Both the position numbers and the translations under genes were made by a program. From JBBAEV01 sp041655735 (GTDB taxonomy: Bacteria; Bacillota_I; Bacilli_A; RF39; UBA660), in contig JBBAEV010000016.1 of the NCBI GenBank assembly GCA_041655735.1, forward strand, positions 1-20,274: a stretch of 20,274 nucleotides of DNA. Reading direction: 5' to 3'. Positions 14,629 through 20,274 of the stretch are shown here, piece by piece. Under the pieces are notes generated by a model that was given only the letters and a program-made list of their open reading frames with translations, searched no databases and was not told the origin of the DNA. Within the stretch, counting starts at the first letter, position 1. Every line of letters begins with the position of its first letter.

Positions 14629-15735
14629 ATGAAAAAAGTAGTTGTAGGAATGAGTGGTGGAGTAGATTCGGCAGTAGCGGCTCTTTTACTAAAAAGACAA
14701 GGATATGATGTGGTAGGATTATTTATGAGAAATTGGGACAGTACAATCAATAATGATGTTCTTGGTAATCCTAATTTAAATAATGATATATGTCCTCAAG
14801 AAGGAGATTATAATGACGCATTAAAAGTATGTGAAAAATTAGATATTCCTTTACATAGAATTGATTTTGTAAAAGAATACTGGGATTATGTTTTTACATA
14901 TTTTTTAGAGGAATTAAAAAGAGGAAGAACTCCTAATCCAGATGTAATGTGTAATAAGTATATTAAATTCGATCCATTTATTAAGGAAGCTAAAAGGTTA
15001 GGGGCAGAGTATATTGCGACAGGTCATTATGCGAGAATAATTGATGATAATTTATATAAGGCAATAGATGAAAATAAAGATCAAAGTTATTTTTTATGTC
15101 AATTAACTAAAAATCAATTAAGTAATGTATTATTTCCAGTAGGGGAATTAACTAAGGAAGAAGTAAGAAAAATAGCTAAGGATAATGATTTAACAGTTGC
15201 GGATAAGAAAGATTCTACTGGCATATGTTTTATTGGTGAAAGAAACTTTAGTGAATTTTTAAAAAATTATTTACCTAGTAAAAAAGGCAAAATAGTAAAT
15301 ATTGATACTAATGAAGAAGTAGGAATTCATTATGGTTTAATGAATTATACAATAGGACAAAGAAGAGGACTTAATATTGGGGGTAATGAAAATAGATTGT
15401 TTGTAGTAGGTAAGAATTTAGATAAAAATATTTTATATGTGGGATTAGGTTCTGATCATGAGGCTTTATATAGTAATGAAGCTATTATCGAACAAATGAA
15501 TTTTATTGATAATAAAAAAACATCTAAATGCAAAGCTAAGTTTAGGTATCGTCAAAAAGATATTGATGTAGATGTTGAACATTTAGATAGTAATGAAATG
15601 AAAGTAAAGTATTCTTCTTTAAAAGCAGTAACTCCCGGGCAAATATGTTGTTTATATGATGGGGATGAATGTTTAGGTGGAGGAATAATTAAAGAAGTAT
15701 ACAAAGATAATAAAAAAATGGTATTTTATAATTAA
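14629..15735 (+). CDS. mnmA: tRNA-specific 2-thiouridylase MnmA
   Basis: A 368-residue enzyme that adds sulfur at C2 of wobble U34 in Lys, Glu and Gln tRNAs, taking persulfide sulfur from a cysteine desulfurase. The N-terminal PP-loop ATP-pyrophosphatase motif is VVGMSGGVDSAVAALLL (5-21). The catalytic cysteines are Cys108 (NPDVMCNKYIKF) and Cys200 (STGICFIGER). ATGHYARI, DQSYFL and NYTIGQRRGLNIGG are typical, and a C-terminal beta-barrel ends with a conserved AVTPGQICCLYDGDECLGGGII segment. The length is normal. GTGGTGA lies 5-11 bases before the ATG. The gene follows spoIIM by 26 bases but appears to have its own promoter. No tRNA or cysteine desulfurase gene is adjacent. Confidence 0.96.
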   Translation: MKKVVVGMSGGVDSAVAALLLKRQGYDVVGLFMRNWDSTINNDVLGNPNLNNDICPQEGDYNDALKVCEKLDIPLHRIDFVKEYWDYVFTYFLEELKRGRTPNPDVMCNKYIKFDPFIKEAKRLGAEYIATGHYARIIDDNLYKAIDENKDQSYFLCQLTKNQLSNVLFPVGELTKEEVRKIAKDNDLTVADKKDSTGICFIGERNFSEFLKNYLPSKKGKIVNIDTNEEVGIHYGLMNYTIGQRRGLNIGGNENRLFVVGKNLDKNILYVGLGSDHEALYSNEAIIEQMNFIDNKKTSKCKAKFRYRQKDIDVDVEHLDSNEMKVKYSSLKAVTPGQICCLYDGDECLGGGIIKEVYKDNKKMVFYN

Positions 15736-15768
15736 TTATTTTATTATAGTGGTTTTGGGAGGTTTTGT

Positions 15769-15974
15769 ATGGAAAACCAAAGTAGATATTATGAATTATT
15801 AGAAGATTATCAGAATTATCAGAATGGGAACTGCATACATTTGCGCTAGATGAACAATCTCTTGATACTGTAAATGAGGTAATAGCATATAAACGAGCAA
15901 AGGAACAAAAAACTAAGAATCTTATTTCTAAAGCAAATAATCCTGAAAAAGTAAAAACTGTTATAACTGGTTAA
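15769..15974 (+). pseudogene. Small gene broken by a one-base frameshift
   Basis: A strong GGGAGG site (15757-15762) sits 6 bases before an ATG at 15769. That frame reads MENQSRYYELLED, then continues only to a TAG at 15847-15849. From 15807 the -1 frame (zero-base coordinate frame) stays open to TAA at 15972-15974, reading LSELSEWELHTFALDEQ and then a Lys-rich helix ending VKTVITG. Joining the two gives a coherent 68-residue, helical, charged product. The break lies beside a tandem repeat of TTATCAGAA (15807-15815 and 15816-15824). No classical slippery heptamer is seen, so a natural frameshift mutation or a sequence error is likelier than programmed slippage. I do not recognise the family. 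A terminator shared with the ABC permease gene follows. Confidence 0.55.
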
Positions 15975-15989
15975 TATATCATAGTAATT

Positions 15990-16024
15990 AAAAAAGATAT
16001 TGATTATATTTCAATATCTTTTTT
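15990..16024. terminator. Bidirectional terminator
   Basis: A perfect 14-base stem (AAAAAAGATATTGA / TCAATATCTTTTTT) with loop TTATATT. Its plus-strand reading ends the frameshifted small gene; its minus-strand reading overlaps the stop of the ABC permease gene at 16004. Confidence 0.9.
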
Positions 16025-16795
16025 GTTATATAGTCTATAAGTTAATGTTATACAAACTGTAATTATCACTATCATTATTATTATATATTTAAATGGTAAT
16101 GTTTCTTCAACAATTAAATAACCGGTATCTACATATTCAAATGGTGATAAATATTTTAAGAATGATAGGGTATCAGTTAATTTAGCTACAATATTTAACA
16201 TATATGTACCTAGTACTAACGCTAGTGATATTGTCATTACTTTTCTTGATTTAATAATAAAACATGATATTAAGAAACTAATAGAGGCGAATGTTAAACA
16301 TAAAAGAAGGGGTCCAACACTTATTAATAACCATTTAGTAAAATTAAATTCATTAATAACATTAAAGCCAATTAATGTTATTAAGGAGATAGCTAGATTT
16401 AATCCAGTTATATAGATAAGAACTGTTAATATTTTTGAAGTTACTATTTTATTTCTAGCAATTGGTTTTGATAGAAGAAATTCGGATGTACCATCACTTT
16501 CTTCTTTAGAAATAATGGAACCAGCTGTTATTGAGGCAAAACATCCTCCTAATATAGCAACAAACATATAACCCTCTGTCGCAAAATATCCTATGGCGGT
16601 ATCAAAAGCTATTTTATCCATATTGAATGCTTTAAGCATCCCTTCAGGAAAGTTTTTCATCATTTCATTAATTGCGTCCATATCATTTGAAAATGATGGA
16701 TATACGGCTATCATCATTACCACGAAAGCAATTATAATAGAAGTCCATATAATAAAGCTTTTTAAATTGTCTTTTAACTCTTTTTTTAAAAGCAT
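16004..16795 (-). CDS. ABC transporter permease (ABC-2 type)
   Basis: About 263 residues with six predicted membrane helices. A basic amphipathic N-terminus (MLLKKELKDNLKSF) precedes the first helix, and a cytoplasmic loop with SKEESDGTSEFLLSKPIAR lies after the second. This is the coupling-loop signature of ABC-2 exporters (the bacteriocin/antibiotic-efflux and Na+-efflux type). It forms the membrane channel for the ATPase encoded just upstream. The frame runs upstream to 16852, but the ATPase gene ends at 16797. The ATG at 16795 is 9 bases after GGGGG and fits best; an ATG at 16804 would overlap the ATPase by 8 bases. The substrate cannot be told from sequence. Confidence 0.85.
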   Translation of the reverse strand: MLLKKELKDNLKSFIIWTSIIIAFVVMMIAVYPSFSNDMDAINEMMKNFPEGMLKAFNMDKIAFDTAIGYFATEGYMFVAILGGCFASITAGSIISKEESDGTSEFLLSKPIARNKIVTSKILTVLIYITGLNLAISLITLIGFNVINEFNFTKWLLISVGPLLLCLTFASISFLISCFIIKSRKVMTISLALVLGTYMLNIVAKLTDTLSFLKYLSPFEYVDTGYLIVEETLPFKYIIIMIVIITVCITLTYRLYNKKDIEI

Positions 16796-16796
16796 T

Positions 16797-17681
16797 TTAT
16801 TCATCCCCCTTATAGTAGTGCATAAATATTTCTTCAATAGTGGGTTCTTCAATTAATATTTCATCAATATTTATTTTATTAATATTTTTTATTAAATCAT
16901 TAGTATTGCCATTAAATAAAAATTTAATAGTATTATTATATTTACTTTTAATTTGTATTTTACCTTTTGGAAGAATTAGTTTATTTAATTCTTTTGATTT
17001 TAATGTAACATAGTATGAATCAACTTTAGTTAGTTTATCAATAGCTTCTGTTTTTATTACGGTACCATCTTTTATAATTGCAACACGGTCACATATTTTT
17101 TTAACCTCACTTAATATATGGGAAGAAAAGAATATAGTAGTTCCTTTTTTATTTTCTTCTTTTAATAATTCAAAGAAAGTATCTTGCATTAAGGGATCTA
17201 GTCCACTAGTAGGTTCGTCTAATATTAATAATTTAGGCTCGTGTAATAAAGCGACCGCAATACCTACTTTTTTTCTATTTCCAAAAGATAAATCTTCAAA
17301 TTTTTTATTTCTATTCAATTGTAATTTATTTATTAAGAAATCTATTCTCTCTTGTTTGATATCGCCATAAAAACTAGCTGAATATTTCAATAAATTTTCT
17401 ACGGTCATGTTATCGTAATATTCAACCTCGCTAGGTAAATAGCCAATATCTTTTCTTAACAACTCAGAGTTGTCATCAATATTTTTTCCAAATATATAAG
17501 CCTCACCACTATTTTTAAAAACAAGATTCAATATGGTTCTAATAGTAGTAGATTTCCCTGCACCATTTGGGCCAATAAAACCAAATATTTCGCCTTTATT
17601 AACACTTAAATTAACATCTTTTATACCTCTATTTTTACCATAGTACTTAGTTAATTTTTTAATTTCGACAACCTTATTCAA
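16797..17681 (-). CDS. ABC transporter ATP-binding protein
   Basis: A 294-residue ATPase of the CcmA/antibiotic-export group, pairing with the permease downstream. Walker A is GPNGAGKST (37-45). The signature is LSFGNRKKV (131-139), a variant of LSGGQ. Walker B is LLILDEPTSGLDP (151-163), followed by the switch His in SSHIL (His188). A C-terminal extension (about 215-294) ending EEPTIEEIFMHYY is typical of exporters of this group. The start is TTG at 17681, 8 bases after AAGGAGG; no ATG competes. Only two genes are in the unit, with no two-component system nearby, so the induction signal is unknown. Confidence 0.92.
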   Translation of the reverse strand: MNKVVEIKKLTKYYGKNRGIKDVNLSVNKGEIFGFIGPNGAGKSTTIRTILNLVFKNSGEAYIFGKNIDDNSELLRKDIGYLPSEVEYYDNMTVENLLKYSASFYGDIKQERIDFLINKLQLNRNKKFEDLSFGNRKKVGIAVALLHEPKLLILDEPTSGLDPLMQDTFFELLKEENKKGTTIFFSSHILSEVKKICDRVAIIKDGTVIKTEAIDKLTKVDSYYVTLKSKELNKLILPKGKIQIKSKYNNTIKFLFNGNTNDLIKNINKINIDEILIEEPTIEEIFMHYYKGDE

Positions 17682-17705
17682 AATAATACCTCCTTATGTA
17701 TGTTT

Positions 17706-17714
17706 ATTATAACA
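17706..17714 (-). promoter_or_regulatory. Extended -10 promoter of the ABC exporter
   Basis: Minus-strand TGtTATAAT, 25 bases before the TTG start. A direct repeat AACATATTA (17711-17719 and 17733-17741, 22-base period) overlaps and flanks it and could be a regulator site. Confidence 0.55.
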
Positions 17715-17755
17715 TATTAGTATATGCGAAAAAACATATTATTCGAAAACAGGAC

Positions 17756-17784
17756 TTGACAATCTATTATTCATATTATATTAT
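17756..17784 (+). promoter_or_regulatory. Strong promoter of the candidate small RNA
   Basis: Consensus TTGACA at 17756-17761, a 17-base spacer and TATTAT at 17779-17784. The predicted start is near 17791. Confidence 0.7.
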
Positions 17785-17790
17785 TAAATT

Positions 17791-17862
17791 GTCATTAAAA
17801 TATTTTATTTTTATGACAACGGGAGTAATCAACGTAGTAGTGATTACTCCCATTTTTATTTA
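17791..17862 (+). ncRNA. Candidate small RNA of about 70 nucleotides
   Basis: A consensus promoter is followed only 37 bases beyond its predicted start site by a strong terminator, with no credible ORF between. The RNA would begin GTCAT, which can pair with ATGAC (17813-17817) around a T/A-rich loop that itself holds the palindrome TAAAATATTTTA. A single-stranded A-C spacer follows, then the terminator hairpin with a nine-base loop ACGTAGTAG. It lies in a 311-base gap between the ABC ATPase gene and the Xre regulator gene. No known RNA family is recognised. It could alternatively be an attenuated leader for the downstream regulator, but that gene has its own promoter. Confidence 0.5.
17821..17860 (+). 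terminator. Terminator of the candidate small RNA
   Basis: A perfect eleven-base stem GGGAGTAATCA / TGATTACTCCC (17821-17831 with 17841-17851), followed by ATTTTTATT. Confidence 0.9.
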
Positions 17863-17926
17863 TTAATATTTTAATGATTTACAATTTAAAAATCCCTTGT
17901 TTTATATAGGATTTATATATATTATT

Positions 17927-17971
17927 TGTCATGTGTTTTACACTTGACATCTTGTGTAAAAATGATAAAAT
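17927..17971 (+). promoter_or_regulatory. Promoter and operator of the Xre regulator operon
   Basis: TTGACA (17944-17949), a 16-base spacer and an extended -10 TGaTAAAAT (hexamer 17966-17971). The -35 is framed by a perfect inverted repeat TTTTACAC (17936-17943) / GTGTAAAA (17954-17961). A second, overlapping repeat is TGTCATGTG (17927-17935) / CACTTGACA (17941-17949), with one mismatch. A protein bound here would block RNA polymerase; self-repression by the Xre product is the simplest guess. Confidence 0.65.
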
Positions 17972-17992
17972 AAAGATAGGAGGTTTTTGAAT

Positions 17993-18757
17993 ATGAAAAA
18001 GTTAGACGATTTGCTACAAGAATTGGGTATATCTAAAGTTAGATTTGCGAAGTATTTAGGAGTATCAAGACAGATGGTTTATAATTATCTAGAAATGGAT
18101 AGTATTGATAAATGGCCTAAAGAAAAGAAAATGAAATTATTTAAATTACTTAATGTAAAATCGGCTGATGAAATTAAAAAAATGAAACCAACCGCAGATT
18201 ATATTATGGAAGTAGAAAGTAAGTTAAATCAGGGGGTAGCTGTTGCCTCTGTTGATACTGTTAGTTTTGAAGGATTTAACAAAAAAGAACAAGATTTATT
18301 AAATGAATTAATTGTTGCGATAAAAGAAAGATTATCTGAAGATAAATCTAAGGAAACATTTTATATGTTTAAATATTTATTTAATTTTATCCAAGCAATG
18401 GATACTAACGAAGAATTAAAATATATATTAGCTTATATATCCAAATCAACTGGGTTTACTGATCCAAAAGAATTTATGTTTAATAAGGATCGTCAATTTG
18501 TTTTAGAAGGAATATTATATACTGCTTTAATAATGTATTATAATGGAGGAGTATCAAAATCAAAGGTGGCTCAGTCTCATGAAAAGTTTGTTCAAGAAAT
18601 CGAACACAAGAATGAAGAAAGATTGAGTCGTACCCAAGAATTAAATTCAATTAAAGTTCTAGCGCTTAAAGAATTAGGGTATACAGAAATTACAGAAACT
18701 AATGCTAAAGAAGTGTTTGAAAAAATGGCAGAAATACAATCTAGAAGATACGTATAA
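17993..18757 (+). CDS. Xre-type helix-turn-helix regulator with long C-terminal domain
   Basis: A 254-residue protein. Residues 1-60 form a helix-turn-helix domain (LDDLLQELGISKVRFAKYLGVSRQMVYNYL), in which VRFAKYLGV is the first helix and SRQMVYNYLE the recognition helix. Residues 90-250 are helical and unassigned: a dimer or ligand domain with charged helices, ending in a Glu-rich stretch and KMAEIQSRRYV. The start is ATG at 17993, 9 bases after AGGAGG; an in-frame TTG at 17987 is too close to that site. The strong promoter carries a nested inverted repeat suited to autoregulation. The PH-domain gene follows after 17 bases, so the two form an operon. The signal and targets are unknown. Confidence 0.75.
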   Translation: MKKLDDLLQELGISKVRFAKYLGVSRQMVYNYLEMDSIDKWPKEKKMKLFKLLNVKSADEIKKMKPTADYIMEVESKLNQGVAVASVDTVSFEGFNKKEQDLLNELIVAIKERLSEDKSKETFYMFKYLFNFIQAMDTNEELKYILAYISKSTGFTDPKEFMFNKDRQFVLEGILYTALIMYYNGGVSKSKVAQSHEKFVQEIEHKNEERLSRTQELNSIKVLALKELGYTEITETNAKEVFEKMAEIQSRRYV

Positions 18758-18774
18758 GAAGGGAGTAGCAAATC

Positions 18775-19167
18775 ATGGCTTATTTGAAGTTTAGACCACT
18801 TACTCCTGGGTTTGATTTTATTAGTACTTTAAATACAGGGGATATACCTGAAGAAATCACTGATTTATTATTAAATGATGAAAAGATATATGTTGCAGTA
18901 AAAACAATTAGGGATGTGGGAATTTTTACTAACAAGAGAATATTGTTAGTAGATGTTAAAGGAGTATTTGGTAAAAGAAAAGAATATTTTTCTTTACCAT
19001 ATAACTCTATTTCTACTTTTAACTTTTTAAAAGGAAGAATTCAAACAAAAATAAAAATAGTGGCTGATAGTGGTCATAATATTACATTAAGGTTTTTAAA
19101 ATCAATTGATAGTAAAGTTGCGAATGAAGTGTATATGATTCTTACAAATAAAGTAATGGATAAATAA
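18775..19167 (+). CDS. Bacterial PH-domain protein (bPH_1/YvbH-like)
   Basis: A 130-residue protein with the core pattern of the bacterial pleckstrin-homology family. LLLNDEKIYVAVKTIRDVGIFTNKRILLVDVKG (residues about 37-69) is followed by KRKEYFSLPYNSISTF, then beta strands and a C-terminal helix (SKVANEVYMIL). No signal peptide or membrane helix is seen, so it is probably cytoplasmic. The family often appears as a stand-alone domain of unknown function, related to proteins that respond to cell-envelope stress. An AAGGGAG site precedes the ATG. It is encoded directly after the Xre regulator and ends in its own terminator. A joint role with the regulator is inference. Confidence 0.75.
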   Translation: MAYLKFRPLTPGFDFISTLNTGDIPEEITDLLLNDEKIYVAVKTIRDVGIFTNKRILLVDVKGVFGKRKEYFSLPYNSISTFNFLKGRIQTKIKIVADSGHNITLRFLKSIDSKVANEVYMILTNKVMDK

Positions 19168-19190
19168 ACATACAATTAAGTATGTTTTTT
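19166..19190 (+). terminator. Terminator of the Xre/PH-domain operon
   Basis: AAACATAC (19166-19173) / GTATGTTT (19180-19187), loop AATTAA, followed by TTTATTT. Confidence 0.85.
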
Positions 19191-19237
19191 ATTTACCTCT
19201 TTTATATAAATGAATATTTTATATATAGGGGGTATAT

Positions 19238-19522
19238 ATGAGAAGTAATATTGATAACCAAAAAAGACTAGCGGTTTCATATATACAAAAAATAGAAGAA
19301 AAATTAGATAAAGCTCCTATTGATAATAATATAAATGGCAGAAAGGTAATTATGATAGAATCTATAAAAATTAAACCAATGTTATCTTATATAAAACAAT
19401 TATGTGGTCAATTAGGTATTAAATATATTGCCTATATAGATGATAATAATTACAAATTAACATTTATAAAACCATATGTAAAAGAAAAAGAGGATAGTAA
19501 TATAAAAAAGTATATTTTATGA
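19238..19522 (+). CDS. Hypothetical protein, 94 residues
   Basis: I do not recognise this protein. It is basic and soluble, with no signal or membrane segment. An N-terminal helix (QKRLAVSYIQKIEEKLDKAP) is followed by a segment with alternating helix and strand: KVIMIESIKIKPMLSYIKQL, then IKYIAYIDDNNYKLTFIKP. The C-terminus is highly charged. A GGGGG site (19229-19233) lies 4 bases before the ATG. It is separated from the PH-domain gene by a terminator, so it is probably its own unit; a promoter is not obvious, apart from weak TATTTT/TATATA elements. Codon use matches its neighbours. Its 3' trailer runs into the structured, gene-less stretch ending in the hairpin at 19682-19705. Confidence 0.6.
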   Translation: MRSNIDNQKRLAVSYIQKIEEKLDKAPIDNNINGRKVIMIESIKIKPMLSYIKQLCGQLGIKYIAYIDDNNYKLTFIKPYVKEKEDSNIKKYIL

Positions 19523-19533
19523 TTATATGAAAG

Positions 19534-19593
19534 TAGGGGGAGTTAATAGTATATTATAAAAGTCTTATAATATAAGTTGTTGCTTATCCCCTA
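19534..19593 (+). other. Structured trailer: long hairpin inside a G/C clamp
   Basis: A perfect ten-base hairpin TATATTATAA / TTATAATATA with loop AAGTC (19550-19574). It is enclosed by TAGGGGGA (from 19534) and TCCCCTA (19587-19593), which can pair with one bulged G. No T-run follows. It is AT-rich apart from the clamp and could be a folded RNA in the 3' trailer of the preceding gene. Confidence 0.35.
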
Positions 19594-19681
19594 TGCAAAA
19601 GCAAAGATAGAAGAGCAATATAGAAATATAAGGAGGATATATAATAATTATAAATATGTTTTTGTAAAAAAATATAAAAAA

Positions 19682-19709
19682 TAAAGAGGGGGAGTGCCCT
19701 CTTTAATAT
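19682..19709 (+). terminator. Terminator-like hairpin
   Basis: TAAAGAGGG / CCCTCTTTA stem with loop GGAGTG, then AATATTTT. The stem is nearly the same as that after spoIVB. It probably ends the transcript of the 94-residue protein gene. Confidence 0.65.
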
Positions 19710-20091
19710 TTTAAAAAGTGGAGTAATTTGATATTTGTTTAACAGATGTATATGCAATACATAGTTTTATATCTCTATGTGTTAAATCCTCTTATAAATA
19801 TAATCTATATGTGTTCTAAATCAAATTGGGATAGATAATTGTATTACAGTTGTTGTCTCGATTTGTTGTATAAATCATATATAATCAAATATATATTTTT
19901 ATAAATATTATCTTTGCAAATATTATTTATAATAGGTACAAAATATTTAACAAATATAAGGTATTAATAATAAGAGTGTATAAGGATTATATACAAAAAT
20001 AATATAACAGATAACCTATATGTAGTTAAATTTATATATAATTAGTTATTATTCTAACTTCCTATAATATATATTATGTTAACTTGTATAT

Positions 20092-20129
20092 AAATAAAAA
20101 ATAAGTATTTAAGTTACTTATTTTTATTT
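20092..20129. terminator. Bidirectional terminator-like hairpin
   Basis: AAATAAAAAATAAGTA pairs with TACTTATTTTTATTT (one bulged A) around loop TTTAAGT. The A-run and T-run would suit termination in either direction. No gene is seen nearby, so it may end a transcript entering from beyond the window. Confidence 0.5.
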
Positions 20130-20274
20130 GTATAACTATATATATATGTATATATATAACTCTACTACATTGCATTATAATTATATTAATTTTTTAATTT
20201 AAAATTAAATAAATAATTTATGGATTTAGATATCAATATTTTATTGATTATATCATAATAATAAAATAATACAA

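Larger units (their letters stand above)
19523..20274. other. Gene-less AT-rich region of about 750 bases
   Basis: No ORF with a ribosome site is found on either strand. An isolated AGGAGG at 19631-19636 is followed only by a six-codon frame. Contents are several hairpins (19550-19574, 19682-19705, 19725-19827, 20092-20129, 20193-20209, 20232-20248) and a TA-repeat tract (20137-20158). No tRNA, tmRNA, SRP RNA or RNase P signature is recognised. It may be decayed coding DNA or a spacer before the next locus. Confidence 0.6.

Noticed and set aside
15800..15830. Programmed -1 frameshift site in the small gene.
   Set aside because: No X XXY YYZ heptamer or downstream pseudoknot was seen; mutation or sequence error is simpler.
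16593..16856. Plus-strand ORF opposite the ABC permease.
   Set aside because: Hydrophobic shadow of the membrane-helix codons on the other strand; no ribosome site.
17813..17866. A 17-residue ORF rich in Val/Ile/Thr (MTTGVINVVVITP...) across the small-RNA terminator, like an amino-acid leader peptide.
   Set aside because: No ribosome site precedes it, its repetitive residues follow from the palindromic stem, and no biosynthetic gene is downstream.
19631..19674. Possible gene behind the AGGAGG at 19631.
   Set aside because: The ATG at 19657 gives only three codons and ATT gives six before a stop.
20137..20158. TA-repeat tract as a possible CRISPR or origin element.
   Set aside because: It is a simple dinucleotide tract without spacers, DnaA boxes or neighbouring replication genes.

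Overview
The window comes from a very AT-rich, endospore-lineage member of the Bacilli/Firmicutes. The evidence is three sporulation genes (spoIIIAH, spoIVB, spoIIM), a gene order that follows the yqf-yqg-yqh-yqx-yqk part of the Bacillus subtilis map, strong AGGAGG-type ribosome binding sites, and many short U-tailed terminators. UGA is used as a stop (xseB, tlyA), so the code is standard and this is not a mycoplasma. Short gaps and missing neighbours suggest a compacted genome, perhaps an uncultured gut Bacilli/Erysipelotrichia/RF39-like lineage; that placement is inference.

Layout. (1) 1-3640: the end of a type IV pilin-like surface cluster. It holds a 5'-truncated LamG plus glycine-rich adhesin-like protein, a minor pseudopilin, a LamG-bearing pilin-like protein, and a probable major pilin with its own promoter and terminator. 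(2) 3645-7807: nfo (endonuclease IV), a convergent small DUF2624-like gene, Fe/Mn superoxide dismutase, a class B penicillin-binding protein and rpmG. (3) 7882-12891: efp, spoIIIAH, nusB-xseA-xseB-tlyA and spoIVB. This is a shortened version of the Bacillus efp...spoIVB region, in which spoIIIAA-AG, accBC, folD, ispA, dxs, argR and recN are absent from between the retained genes. (4) 12894-15735: an orphan kinase-fold protein, a previously uncalled 33-residue membrane ORF on the minus strand, spoIIM, and mnmA (tRNA 2-thiolation). (5) 15757-17711: a frameshifted small gene and a two-gene ABC exporter on the minus strand. (6) 17756-19190: a candidate stand-alone small RNA, then an Xre-type regulator with an elaborate inverted-repeat operator, in an operon with a bacterial PH-domain protein. 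(7) 19238-20274: a 94-residue unknown protein, then about 750 bases of AT-rich DNA without a convincing gene but with several RNA hairpins.

The housekeeping genes serve DNA repair (nfo, xseAB), transcription and translation (nusB, efp, rpmG, tlyA, mnmA), wall synthesis (PBP) and engulfment/sigma-K signalling in sporulation (SpoIIM, SpoIIIAH, SpoIVB). Nearly every transcription unit ends in its own hairpin, and convergent genes share bidirectional hairpins that contain their stop codons. Many promoters have an extended -10 of the form TGnTATAAT. The least explained parts are the LamG/glycine-rich pilin cluster, the orphan kinase, the small membrane ORF and the sRNA/Xre control region. No phage, IS element, CRISPR array, tRNA or rRNA was seen.
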